Assembly: GCA_023263825.1 (NCBI GenBank) | Contig: JALQUJ010000186.1 | Location: 1-8,044, forward strand | Source of the DNA: Porticoccus sp. | GTDB taxonomy: Bacteria > Pseudomonadota > Gammaproteobacteria > Pseudomonadales > Porticoccaceae | DNA: 8,044 nt | Direction of reading: 5' to 3' | Shown: in pieces, positions 1 through 6,300 of the stretch | Position numbering within the stretch: position 1 is the first letter of the stretch | How the letters are laid out: each line of letters opens with the position of its first letter | Position numbers and translations under genes: made by a program | Notes under the pieces: model-generated | The model's database searches: none | What the model was told of the DNA's origin: nothing | What the model saw: only the letters and a program-made list of their open reading frames with translations

Positions 1-649
1 GCTCTGTCATATAGCCACTGACTTTCATGGTTTCCCAGTCAGTTCCCTCAAGAGCACGATGTTCCACCACACCTAGGACGCCGCCAGGCTTTAGGGCTTT
101 ATAAAATAATTCAAATGCAGTAGCTTCGCTCTCAGACCGCAGCCAGTTATGGACGTTACGGAAGGTTAGCACTCTATCAGCACTACCATCAGGAATACTT
201 AATAGATTGTGTTTGGGATCAAAAGCAGCCATTTTTACTTGACTGTAAACCTCAGGATGAGCTTCGAGTTTTTTCACAAACAGAGCGTGACTAGCATCGT
301 AGTAATCAATTCCAACATCTGTAGGAAAATGTGCTGTATAGAGTTTTCCTTTTGTTATGTATGAGGCCAGCAATTCGGTATACCAGCCTTTACCCGGCCA
401 GATTTCGACCACAGTCATCTCTGGTTTTACCTCAAAAAACTTTAAGGTTTTCAGTGGGTGGCGGTATTGATCTCGTTCGACAAATTCGGGGGTACGATGA
501 TCGGCCTGTAAGACATCGGTTTTTAACCATCGGTCACAACTATTTACTGGAGCAACTAAACCGAAACTCGTTATTAGTAAAACAGCCAAAATATTTAATC
601 TATTTTTTGCAGTTCTATATTTAACTTTTTGTTCCACTCTTTGCTCCAT
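1..649 (-). CDS. Exported class I SAM-dependent methyltransferase-like protein (COG4798-like), C-terminus outside the window
   Basis: I read 216 codons from the ATG at 649 down to the left edge without a stop; the C-terminus lies outside the window. Residues 1-17 are charged, 18-35 form a hydrophobic export segment, and C38 follows a weak lipobox (VNSC), so the product is probably periplasmic, possibly a lipoprotein. The SAM-binding motif I is the VVEIWPGKGWYTELLA stretch at about 80-95. Two further family hallmarks are LTFRNVHNWL at about 161-170 and LKPGGVLGVVEHR at about 186-198. These match the 'predicted methyltransferase' family found in many Gammaproteobacteria, whose substrate is unknown to me. 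The glycine-rich loop reads PGKGW rather than the usual PGGGW. The start is supported by AAGGGGG six bases upstream. It is divergently transcribed from the ACT-domain gene. Family assignment is fairly secure; function is not. Confidence 0.82.
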   Translation of the reverse strand, partial: MEQRVEQKVKYRTAKNRLNILAVLLITSFGLVAPVNSCDRWLKTDVLQADHRTPEFVERDQYRHPLKTLKFFEVKPEMTVVEIWPGKGWYTELLASYITKGKLYTAHFPTDVGIDYYDASHALFVKKLEAHPEVYSQVKMAAFDPKHNLLSIPDGSADRVLTFRNVHNWLRSESEATAFELFYKALKPGGVLGVVEHRALEGTDWETMKVSGYMTE

Positions 650-655
650 ATATAA

Positions 656-662
656 CCCCCTT
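656..662 (-). promoter_or_regulatory. Ribosome binding site of the methyltransferase-like gene
   Basis: On the minus strand AAGGGGG lies six bases before the ATG at 649. It fixes the start of a reading frame that otherwise runs off the window edge. Confidence 0.6.
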
Positions 663-706
663 ATTAGCACCACGTTTTGTTCTCTGATTAAGAGTGCCAT
701 TAGCCT

Positions 707-728
707 CTTCTGGAGCATGGCCCAGAAG
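707..728. promoter_or_regulatory. Inverted repeat in the divergent intergenic region
   Basis: CTTCTGG and CCAGAAG form a perfect 7-bp inverted repeat around the 8-base loop AGCATGGC. It sits between the divergent methyltransferase-like and ACT-domain genes. It could be an operator, or a hairpin near the 5' end of the minus-strand transcript, because the candidate promoter at 742-770 would start transcription around 735. There is no T-run on either side, so I do not call it a terminator. The repeat is seen directly; its role is inferred. Confidence 0.4.
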
Positions 729-741
729 CAATGGATACGTC

Positions 742-770
742 ATAATACTCCCATACTCTGTTCTTCATAA
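742..770 (-). promoter_or_regulatory. Candidate sigma70 promoter for the methyltransferase-like gene
   Basis: On the minus strand a -10 element TATTAT (742-747, 5/6 match) lies 17 bases from a poor -35 element TTATGA (765-770, 3/6 match). The predicted start near 735 would give a leader of about 85 bases containing the hairpin at 707-728. The spacing is good but the -35 box is weak, so this is only a candidate. Confidence 0.3.
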
Positions 771-795
771 GGCCATACTATTCACAAGGTATACT

Positions 796-1311
796 ATGAA
801 CCATTATCTCGCTCTTACCATTATTGCTGATGACCGCCCAGGGATTGTTGAAAAAGTTGCCGATATGGTGGCTTCTAATGGTGGCAATTGGCTGGAAAGT
901 AATATGTCACGACTGGCCGGAAAGTTTGCCGGTATTTTGCTTGTAGATATTGCTGAGGATAAACAGGCCACTCTATTAGCTGCTTTGAACACTCTGGAAG
1001 CTCAAGGAATACGTGTTAGTGGTGAAGCGAGCAAGGCGACTGAGCCAGCAACAGGTGAGCATTTAGGGTTAACCGTCGTGGGCAATGACCGTCCTGGGAT
1101 TGTGGGCGAATTGTCTTCATTGTTAGCCAAGTTGCACGTAAATGTAGAAGAGCTTTGCACCAATTGCGAAGATGCGCCCATGAGCTCTGAAATTCTATTT
1201 CGTGCTACAGCAAAAGTTAGCCTGCCTCAAAGCGGCCTTAATAGGGAGCAGCTTCAAGATGCGCTGGAGGCTTTATCCGATGATTTAATGGTTGAGTTTG
1301 AAGGTATTTAG
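796..1311 (+). CDS. GcvR-like regulator with two ACT domains
   Basis: This 171-residue protein consists of two ACT domains in tandem, at about residues 3-75 and 88-168. Each opens with the ligand-loop signature DRPGIV, at 13-18 and 98-103. The architecture and length are those of GcvR, which in E. coli counteracts GcvA at the glycine cleavage operon by protein contact rather than DNA binding. No DNA-binding domain is visible, so a cytosolic glycine or amino-acid-sensing role is inferred from the family. The frame is open upstream to 694. I chose the ATG at 796 because an AAGGT box at 786-790 precedes it and because ACT homology starts immediately (MNHYLALTIIADDRPGIV). Odd point: the second domain carries C121-T-N-C124, a CxxC pair. 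Neither gcv genes nor bcp, the E. coli neighbour, lie in view, so I leave the symbol empty. Confidence 0.85.
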   Translation: MNHYLALTIIADDRPGIVEKVADMVASNGGNWLESNMSRLAGKFAGILLVDIAEDKQATLLAALNTLEAQGIRVSGEASKATEPATGEHLGLTVVGNDRPGIVGELSSLLAKLHVNVEELCTNCEDAPMSSEILFRATAKVSLPQSGLNREQLQDALEALSDDLMVEFEGI

Positions 1312-1325
1312 CCTTCTACCTACAA

Positions 1326-2177
1326 TCAGCCAACAATACCTTTAAGCAAAACGCCTACCCCATAGGCCATGCCTGCGGCAATACCACCGACACCCACGGT
1401 TTCCAAACCAGAAAGTATCCAATGCTGACTGACAAATTGACCTTTAACCGCGCCTACCCAAAAGAAAGCAATACCGGTTAACAAAATGGACCAGAAAAAA
1501 GGGTTCGCAATAGTGCCTGGGAATATCCAGTTAGCGACATATGTTATTAACGGTACAAAACCCACCAGGCAGAAAGCAACAAAGGTTGCCAGACCAGCTT
1601 TAAATGCATCATGATCTTGCAAAGACAATCCATGCTCTTCTTGAACCATAGTATCGATCCATTTTTCACGGTCGGCCGTAATAACCTCTACGGCATCTTC
1701 AAGCAATTTTCCTTTAAAACCTTTGCGAGCAAAAATCTGTCTAACTTCTTCTTTTTCACCTTCCGGGAATTGCTCGATTTCATCCAATTCCATCTGACGA
1801 ACATTTATACGATGCTGGTTTTCTGCACGGGTACCCAGGTAATTACTCACCGCCATGCTAAAACCATCAGCCAATAAATTAGCAAAACCAAGGATGATAA
1901 TGACTCCTGCAGACAAACCAGCCCCAGCAACACCAGCGACAATAGCAAAGGTTGTTATCGCGCCATCTACTGCCCCATAAACAAAATCTTTAATAAATAC
2001 GGACTCTGGCCCATCAGCCAAGCGCTTCGCGATCAAACGAGGATGATGATGAGCCTTAAAATGCTCAAGGCTTTTATCCTCAGACTGAGGGCTGTCATCC
2101 TCGGGCTGAATACTATTATCCTCAGACTGAAGGCTCTTACCAGAGCTCATTCTTTCTGCTTGCTCAGGGTTTACCAT
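1326..2177 (-). CDS. VIT1/CCC1-family Fe(II)/Mn(II) transporter
   Basis: This 283-residue membrane protein has the VIT1/CCC1 (DUF125) layout. TM1 is at about 67-86 with the family's D71-G-A, TM2 at about 91-114 with M108, a charged cytosolic segment at about 120-185, then TM3 (193-215), TM4 (226-247) and TM5 (258-281). The cytosolic segment has the acidic and Met residues expected of the VIT metal-binding domain: E130, E133, E141, E144, M177, E180 and E181. Characterised relatives export Fe(II) or Mn(II) from the cytosol by proton antiport; that role here is inferred. Residues about 14-36 are a hydrophilic acidic extension built from heptad-length tandem repeats, absent from typical members as I recall them. 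It is followed by a His cluster (HHH at 43-45). TAAGGA lies about eight bases upstream of the ATG. The gene converges on the ACT gene with only 14 bases between stops and no recognisable terminator there. Confidence 0.9.
   Translation of the reverse strand: MVNPEQAERMSSGKSLQSEDNSIQPEDDSPQSEDKSLEHFKAHHHPRLIAKRLADGPESVFIKDFVYGAVDGAITTFAIVAGVAGAGLSAGVIIILGFANLLADGFSMAVSNYLGTRAENQHRINVRQMELDEIEQFPEGEKEEVRQIFARKGFKGKLLEDAVEVITADREKWIDTMVQEEHGLSLQDHDAFKAGLATFVAFCLVGFVPLITYVANWIFPGTIANPFFWSILLTGIAFFWVGAVKGQFVSQHWILSGLETVGVGGIAAGMAYGVGVLLKGIVG
2076..2138. repeat. Three tandem 21-bp units in the transporter gene's 5' coding end
   Basis: The hexamer ATCCTC recurs at 2076, 2097 and 2118, exactly 21 bases apart. 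The first and third units match at 18 of 21 positions; the middle unit is more diverged. On the minus strand they encode about residues 14-36 of the VIT-family protein as Ser-x-Gln-(Ser/Pro)-Glu-Asp-x heptads. The period is a multiple of three, so copy-number change would keep the frame. Unit 1 also contains the near-perfect palindrome CCTCAGACTGAGG. Confidence 0.8.
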
Positions 2178-2321
2178 TTACTATTCCTTAATAAACATAT
2201 ATTTAAACAATGTGCAGCATGTTAAGACTAGTCATTTGGCCGTTCTGGTTGCATCATACCCCAGAGAAAAACACATGCACTGATTACACTCAAAAAAGAT
2301 ACCATCATAAAGCCTACACTC

Positions 2322-2786
2322 ATGCTCAATATCGTTCTATTCGAACCTGAAATTCCGCCCAATACCGGTAATATTATACGCTTATGCGCCAATACTGGAT
2401 TTTCACTCCATCTGATCGAACCCCTTGGTTTTGAATTAGATAATAAACGGCTACGTCGTGCCGGTCTTGATTACAGAGAATGGCAAGATGCCAAGGTACA
2501 TGCCAACTGGGAAGCTTTTATGACCAAAGAAGAGCCTGGACGCGTATTTGCTATCAGTACCAAGGGACAAACCCGTTATACCGACATTCAATTTAAATCC
2601 GATGATACTCTAGTCTTTGGGCCTGAAACACGTGGTCTCTCACCAGAGTTTCGTAATGCTTTACCTCCAAAGCACATCCTGAGAATCCCCATGCAAGCAG
2701 AAAGCCGTAGTTTAAATCTTTCCAATGCCGCTGCATTGATTGTATACGAGGCTTGGCGACAGTTGGATTTTGAAGGATCTGTTTAG
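2322..2786 (+). CDS. trmL: tRNA (cytidine/uridine-34-2'-O)-methyltransferase TrmL
   Basis: TrmL is a SPOUT-class (SpoU/TrmH) methyltransferase that methylates the 2'-O of wobble nucleotide 34 in the two tRNA-Leu isoacceptors CAA and UAA, using SAM, as a cytosolic dimer. The 154 residues match E. coli TrmL from the first residue. The N-terminal EPEIPPNTGNIIRLCANTG stretch spans about 8-26. The knot motifs that bind SAM are FGPETRGL (99-106) and IPM followed by SRSLNLSNA (122-136), and YEAWRQL closes the domain. The length is normal for the family (about 155). No other in-frame start fits; the Shine-Dalgarno is weak. The stop is three bases before the fldB start, so the two are almost certainly co-transcribed. 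Confidence 0.96.
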   Translation: MLNIVLFEPEIPPNTGNIIRLCANTGFSLHLIEPLGFELDNKRLRRAGLDYREWQDAKVHANWEAFMTKEEPGRVFAISTKGQTRYTDIQFKSDDTLVFGPETRGLSPEFRNALPPKHILRIPMQAESRSLNLSNAAALIVYEAWRQLDFEGSV

Positions 2787-2789
2787 ACC

Positions 2790-3362
2790 ATGTCAGAGAA
2801 CTTAAAAACCTGTGCAAGTAAAGCAACGATTGGATTGTTTTATGGTTCCTCCACCTGTTATACCGAAATGGTGGCAGAAAAAATTGTATCAGAACTAAGG
2901 GAAAGCCAAGGCAAAGCAATTGTAGACCTCTTCAACATAGCGGATGAGCCTGTTACTACAATGGAGTCCTACGATTTTTTGATTCTGGGTATCCCAACAT
3001 GGGATTACGGTGAATTACAAGAAGACTGGGAAAACATTTGGGATGACATTGATGAGTTGGAGCTTACCGGTAAAACCGTGGCACTGTTTGGTTTAGGCGA
3101 CCAAGTTGGATATCCCGAATGGTTTCTTGATGCATTGGGTTACCTCTGGGCTAAAGTCTGTAATCAGGGGGCAAAAACCGTTGGCTACTGGCCTGTTGAC
3201 GGATTCAAATTTGAACAGTCGAAAGCGCTAACTGCCGATGAACAATATTTTGTCGGGCTCGCCATTGATGATGAAAACCAGTTTGAACTCACAGATGATC
3301 GAATTACAAACTGGTGCCGACAAATACTCAAAGAATTTGGCCTAAATTCCAGCAAAAACTAG
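2790..3362 (+). CDS. fldB: Long-chain flavodoxin, FldB type
   Basis: This 190-residue FMN protein is a one- or two-electron carrier in the cytosol. The phosphate-binding loop is G19-SSTCYT-25, within GLFYGSSTCYTEM, a wording typical of E. coli FldB rather than FldA. The two isoalloxazine loops are GIPTWDYGEL (67-76, with W71) and GLGDQVGYPEWF (101-112, with Y108). The roughly 20-residue insertion of long-chain flavodoxins is present (GYWPVDGFKFEQSKAL region). Compared with E. coli FldB (about 173 residues) it has an N-terminal extension of about 12 residues containing C8 and a slightly longer C-terminus. AAGGA at 2773-2777, inside the trmL end, is the likely ribosome site. It forms a pair with trmL and converges on the MAPEG gene 33 bases away. 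FldB in E. coli is part of the SoxRS regulon, but I see no SoxS box here that I can defend. Confidence 0.93.
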   Translation: MSENLKTCASKATIGLFYGSSTCYTEMVAEKIVSELRESQGKAIVDLFNIADEPVTTMESYDFLILGIPTWDYGELQEDWENIWDDIDELELTGKTVALFGLGDQVGYPEWFLDALGYLWAKVCNQGAKTVGYWPVDGFKFEQSKALTADEQYFVGLAIDDENQFELTDDRITNWCRQILKEFGLNSSKN

Positions 3363-3374
3363 TACTAATGACGG

Positions 3375-3398
3375 ATACCGCTTAGTTAATACCGCTTA
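3375..3398. repeat. Short direct repeat between convergent genes
   Basis: The 10-mer ATACCGCTTA occurs at 3375-3384 and 3389-3398, with a period of 14. The second copy contains the stop codon of the MAPEG gene. It may be a small duplication; no function is evident. Confidence 0.5.
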
Positions 3399-3815
3399 AA
3401 AGCTATTAACCAGTACCAAAATAGCCGCTACAGAAATCATGGTAATTGTTCCAGCGGTACCAAGAACCCGGGGTATTGATTCTCCCGCCATACCACGTAA
3501 CCCAACGGCATGGGTGAATCGGCTTACCATCAGCAATATACCCAGAGTGTGAACCACCCAGTTAATGGCCACGATATTTTCAACGGCAACAAGGAGTAAC
3601 AAGGCCACAGGAAAATACTCGGCCGCGTTAGCGTGTACACGAATACTCCTTGAAAGTGGGTCTTCCTTCTTTTCACCGAGACCACCTTCGCCAAAACCCT
3701 CTTGATACTTCCAGCGGCCTCGGATCACATCCACAGACAACAACACCAAAAACAAGCCTGAAATAGCCATATAAATGGCTGATATGTTGATAGTAAATGC
3801 AACTTGAAATGGCAT
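3396..3815 (-). CDS. MAPEG-family inner-membrane protein (YecN-like)
   Basis: This 139-residue protein has four predicted membrane helices, at about 8-30, 67-85, 86-103 and 115-137. The MAPEG signature RVHANAAEYFP (about 59-69) sits before TM2, preceded by the polar glycine-rich loop at about 38-51. The family includes microsomal glutathione S-transferases and leukotriene synthases; bacterial members of this size such as YecN have no established substrate. The Arg/His/Asn/Glu of the signature are all present, so nothing suggests inactivation. AGGGGAG about nine bases upstream supports the ATG at 3815. It is transcribed divergently from mnmC and convergently with fldB. Family call is firm, activity unknown. 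Confidence 0.9.
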   Translation of the reverse strand: MPFQVAFTINISAIYMAISGLFLVLLSVDVIRGRWKYQEGFGEGGLGEKKEDPLSRSIRVHANAAEYFPVALLLLVAVENIVAINWVVHTLGILLMVSRFTHAVGLRGMAGESIPRVLGTAGTITMISVAAILVLVNSF

Positions 3816-3836
3816 TAGCGCTTACTCCCCTGTTTT

Positions 3837-3860
3837 ACCAATTAATAAAAATCTATTGGT
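3837..3860. promoter_or_regulatory. ACCAAT-N12-ATTGGT inverted repeat between MAPEG gene and mnmC
   Basis: A perfect 6-bp inverted repeat with an AT-rich 12-base spacer lies just upstream of the MAPEG ribosome site, in the divergent intergenic region. Each arm sits about 18 bases from its partner, a spacing compatible with a dimeric regulator binding the two half-sites, but also with chance in AT-rich DNA. There is no matching second site. Confidence 0.3.
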
Positions 3861-3897
3861 TAAAAAAGTAACAAATCAAAACACATCTAGCGTCTAC

Positions 3898-3906
3898 TGT
3901 TAAAAT
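3898..3906 (+). promoter_or_regulatory. Candidate extended -10 promoter for mnmC
   Basis: TGTTAAAAT fits the extended -10 pattern TGn followed by TATAAT-like TAAAAT. No good -35 is found 16-18 bases upstream, as is common for extended -10 promoters. Transcription would start near 3913, giving a leader of about 20 bases before the mnmC ATG at 3934. Confidence 0.35.
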
Positions 3907-3933
3907 GCTGCCCAAATAACTGACGGGCCATCC

Positions 3934-6114
3934 ATGCGCAAACCACCCGCTTCCAATTCCACCCCAAGTCTTTCCGAAGCAAACATAGAGTGGGATGAAC
4001 AAAGCCAGCCGATTTCATCAAACTTTGATGATGTCTATTTTTCCCATGCCAGTGGAATAGAAGAAACTGGCTATGTGTTCATGGCCCAAAATAGGTTGCC
4101 GGAACGATGGAATGTCTTTGGTGACGATGATTCTGACAGCCGCTGCTTTACCATCGGTGAAACCGGTTTCGGTACCGGGCTTAATTTTCTGGTGGCCGCT
4201 AAAGCCTGGCTGGAAGAAACAACTACCGGTACGCTCCACTTTGTTTCAGTAGAAAAATTCCCACTAAGCAAACCTGATTTACAACAAGCACTGTCTCTAT
4301 GGCCACAGCTTGTAGCCAAGTCACTATCAAATACAAAACCATCAAATACCAAGTTATCAAACAAACTACCCGGTTTAATCGAGGAACTACTCCAATATTA
4401 CCCCCCTGCTGTTGCCGGGATTCACAGGCTCAACTTTGCCAATCACCGTATTGTTCTGACACTGATGTATGGAGATGCCACAGAAATGTTTGGCTCGCTC
4501 AAGGGCAGCGATCATCCATTATTTCAACGTCAAGGTAATCCCATATTTGATGCTTGGTTTTTGGATGGATTTGCACCTGCCAAAAACCCGGAAATGTGGA
4601 CTGAAAAATTATTTCAAACCATTGCCGAGCTGAGTACTGCAAGCACCACTTTTAGCACTTTTACTGCTGCCGGCCTCGTCCGCCGTGGATTGACGAAAGC
4701 TGGTTTTGAGGTAACCAAAGTACTGGGGTTTGGTCATAAGCGTGAAATGCTCAAAGGTGAATTTAAACCTGAAAGCACATCAGATGTACAAGAAACAAAA
4801 GAAAATGATTGGCAACCCACCACTTTTAATTCGCCCCACCAACCACCATGGTATTTACAACCATCACCTAAAATAAAGCCTAAAAAAGCTATTGTTATCG
4901 GCGGAGGTATCGCCGGATGCTCAACAGCCAGAGCGTTGGCAGAACGAGGCGTTGCAGTCACCCTGATCGACCGCCACAAAAAGGTTGGAGAGGAAGCATC
5001 AGGAAACCCGCAAGGTATTCTCTACCCCAAACTATCCGCGGGTAATTCCCACCTTTCACGTTTTGCACTGATGGCATTATTAAATGCCAGTCGTTATCAC
5101 TCATCATTGCTAGATAATACCGGGTTGTCTGGCAATAAAATCCTCGGGCAACGCTGTGGTGTGCTACTGCTACCACAATCTGAAAAAAATCAATTGGAAT
5201 TTAAACGAATTGCCCAATGTTACCCCAAGGAACTGGTGCAATTACTTAAGGGGGAACAACTCAACCAAAAAGCTGGATTGCCGTTGGAAAACAACATTGG
5301 TTTATTCTTTCCCGAACTTGGCTGGATAAAGCCACCGACTGCCTGCCAATTATTAACAGAGCACCCATTAATTCAGGTTAAGACTGCAGAGATCGAAAAA
5401 ATCACTTTTATAGGTGACCAGTGGCAAGCGCTGGACAAGCATGATTCTGTTCTGGATTCAGCACAAATTATCGTTATTGCCTGTAGTTTTGAGAGCCGCA
5501 GATTCAACCAAACAAATCACCTGCCACTGAAAAAAATTCGCGGTCAAATCACCAACCTGCCATCTTCCAGTCAAAGTAAAAAACTTCAAATGGTAATCTG
5601 TAGTGAAGGGTATATTGCCCCGGCTATAGATGGCATTCACACACTTGGGGCCACTTACAATTTTAATGAAACCAGTACCGAGGTACGCCCTGAAGATCAT
5701 AAAATAAATATGGACCAGTTGACTGAGACGGATCAAGCCCTGGCCAAAACCTTCTCACAAGCTGTAACAACAGACCACTTTCTGAAAACTCTTTCAGGTA
5801 AAGCTGCATTTCGTTGTGCTACTCCAGATTACCTACCCATTGCAGGACCAGCACCCAAACTAAACAGTTATGTAGAAAACTACCAATTACTGAAAAAAAA
5901 TGCCCGAGCCCACATACCTATTTCTGGTGACTGTTATCCAGGCCTTTATCTCAATATTGGCCACGGATCTCGTGGGTTAAGTTATGCACCTATATGCGCC
6001 GAGCTGGTGGCTAGTCATATTTGTAATGAGGTTCCATCACTAGAACTCGATTTAAGGCAAGCTATTCACCCCGGGCGATTTATTATTCGGGATTTAAAAC
6101 GAAATAAGCTGTAA
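3934..6114 (+). CDS. mnmC: Bifunctional tRNA wobble-uridine enzyme MnmC (MnmD methyltransferase plus MnmC oxidoreductase)
   Basis: MnmC completes mnm5(s2)U at wobble position 34. Its C-terminal FAD domain removes the carboxymethyl group of cmnm5(s2)U to give nm5(s2)U, and its N-terminal domain methylates that with SAM. The 726 residues show both halves. The N-terminal half has FDDVYFSHASGIEET (about 31-45), SAM motif GETGFGTGLNF (75-85) and DAWFLDGFAPAKNPEMW (206-222), then RRGLTKAGF and GFGHKREML. The FAD half has dinucleotide motif GGGIAG (323-328), EASGNPQGILYP, KAAFRCATPDYLP (623-635) and GSRGL (678-682). It is longer than E. coli MnmC (about 668), partly through a repetitive insert at 131-145 and a polar linker around 283-315. 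It is in its own transcription unit; the start lacks a strong Shine-Dalgarno, but homology begins soon after (IEWDEQ at 18). Confidence 0.96.
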   Translation: MRKPPASNSTPSLSEANIEWDEQSQPISSNFDDVYFSHASGIEETGYVFMAQNRLPERWNVFGDDDSDSRCFTIGETGFGTGLNFLVAAKAWLEETTTGTLHFVSVEKFPLSKPDLQQALSLWPQLVAKSLSNTKPSNTKLSNKLPGLIEELLQYYPPAVAGIHRLNFANHRIVLTLMYGDATEMFGSLKGSDHPLFQRQGNPIFDAWFLDGFAPAKNPEMWTEKLFQTIAELSTASTTFSTFTAAGLVRRGLTKAGFEVTKVLGFGHKREMLKGEFKPESTSDVQETKENDWQPTTFNSPHQPPWYLQPSPKIKPKKAIVIGGGIAGCSTARALAERGVAVTLIDRHKKVGEEASGNPQGILYPKLSAGNSHLSRFALMALLNASRYHSSLLDNTGLSGNKILGQRCGVLLLPQSEKNQLEFKRIAQCYPKELVQLLKGEQLNQKAGLPLENNIGLFFPELGWIKPPTACQLLTEHPLIQVKTAEIEKITFIGDQWQALDKHDSVLDSAQIIVIACSFESRRFNQTNHLPLKKIRGQITNLPSSSQSKKLQMVICSEGYIAPAIDGIHTLGATYNFNETSTEVRPEDHKINMDQLTETDQALAKTFSQAVTTDHFLKTLSGKAAFRCATPDYLPIAGPAPKLNSYVENYQLLKKNARAHIPISGDCYPGLYLNIGHGSRGLSYAPICAELVASHICNEVPSLELDLRQAIHPGRFIIRDLKRNKL
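4326..4370. repeat. Three degenerate 15-bp tandem units inside mnmC
   Basis: ATCAAA recurs at 4326, 4341 and 4356, a period of 15. The units encode LSNTK-PSNTK-LSNK-L (residues 131-145), within a stretch missing from E. coli MnmC between the WPQL and the HRL landmarks of the methyltransferase domain. The period is a multiple of three, so the frame is kept. Confidence 0.75.
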
Positions 6115-6235
6115 TTGGTGTGCTTATTTAATTCACTTACTACCAACCATATCTCCTTATACCGAGCTTATTTATATTGGTCAGGCAATATTGGCTTTGG
6201 CCGGGCACTTTAGATTATTCCACTACTGAAAATAC

Positions 6236-6261
6236 AAAAGGGCAGCTTTAGCTGCCCTTTT
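6236..6261. terminator. Bidirectional rho-independent terminator
   Basis: AAAAGGGCAGC, loop TTTA and GCTGCCCTTTT form a perfect 11-bp stem, followed by further T residues on the plus strand; the A-run on the left gives a T-run on the minus strand. It lies about 120 bases past the mnmC stop and 40 bases past the end of the decayed outer-membrane gene on the opposite strand, so it can serve both. Confidence 0.92.
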
Positions 6262-6300
6262 TATTAATAACATTTAACCCGTTAAAAACGTAACTTCTTA

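Noticed and set aside
331..624. Open reading frame of 97 codons on the plus strand
   Set aside because: It lies wholly antisense to the methyltransferase-like gene, whose translation shows clear family motifs. The plus-strand product has no recognisable features.
694..795. 34-codon upstream extension of the ACT-domain protein
   Set aside because: The extension resembles no ACT protein, overlaps the intergenic hairpin and candidate promoter, and the ATG at 796 has its own ribosome site directly before the ACT homology.
2081..2090. CCTCAG-A-CTGAGG palindrome (2078-2090) as a regulatory site
   Set aside because: It lies inside the coding repeat of the transporter gene and arises from one repeat unit; its copy in unit 3 is already imperfect.
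3386..3409. Terminator between fldB and the MAPEG gene
   Set aside because: TTAATA-GCTT/AAGC-TATTAA can fold with a two-base bulge, but the stem is AT-rich, overlaps the last MAPEG codons and is not followed by a T-run on either strand.
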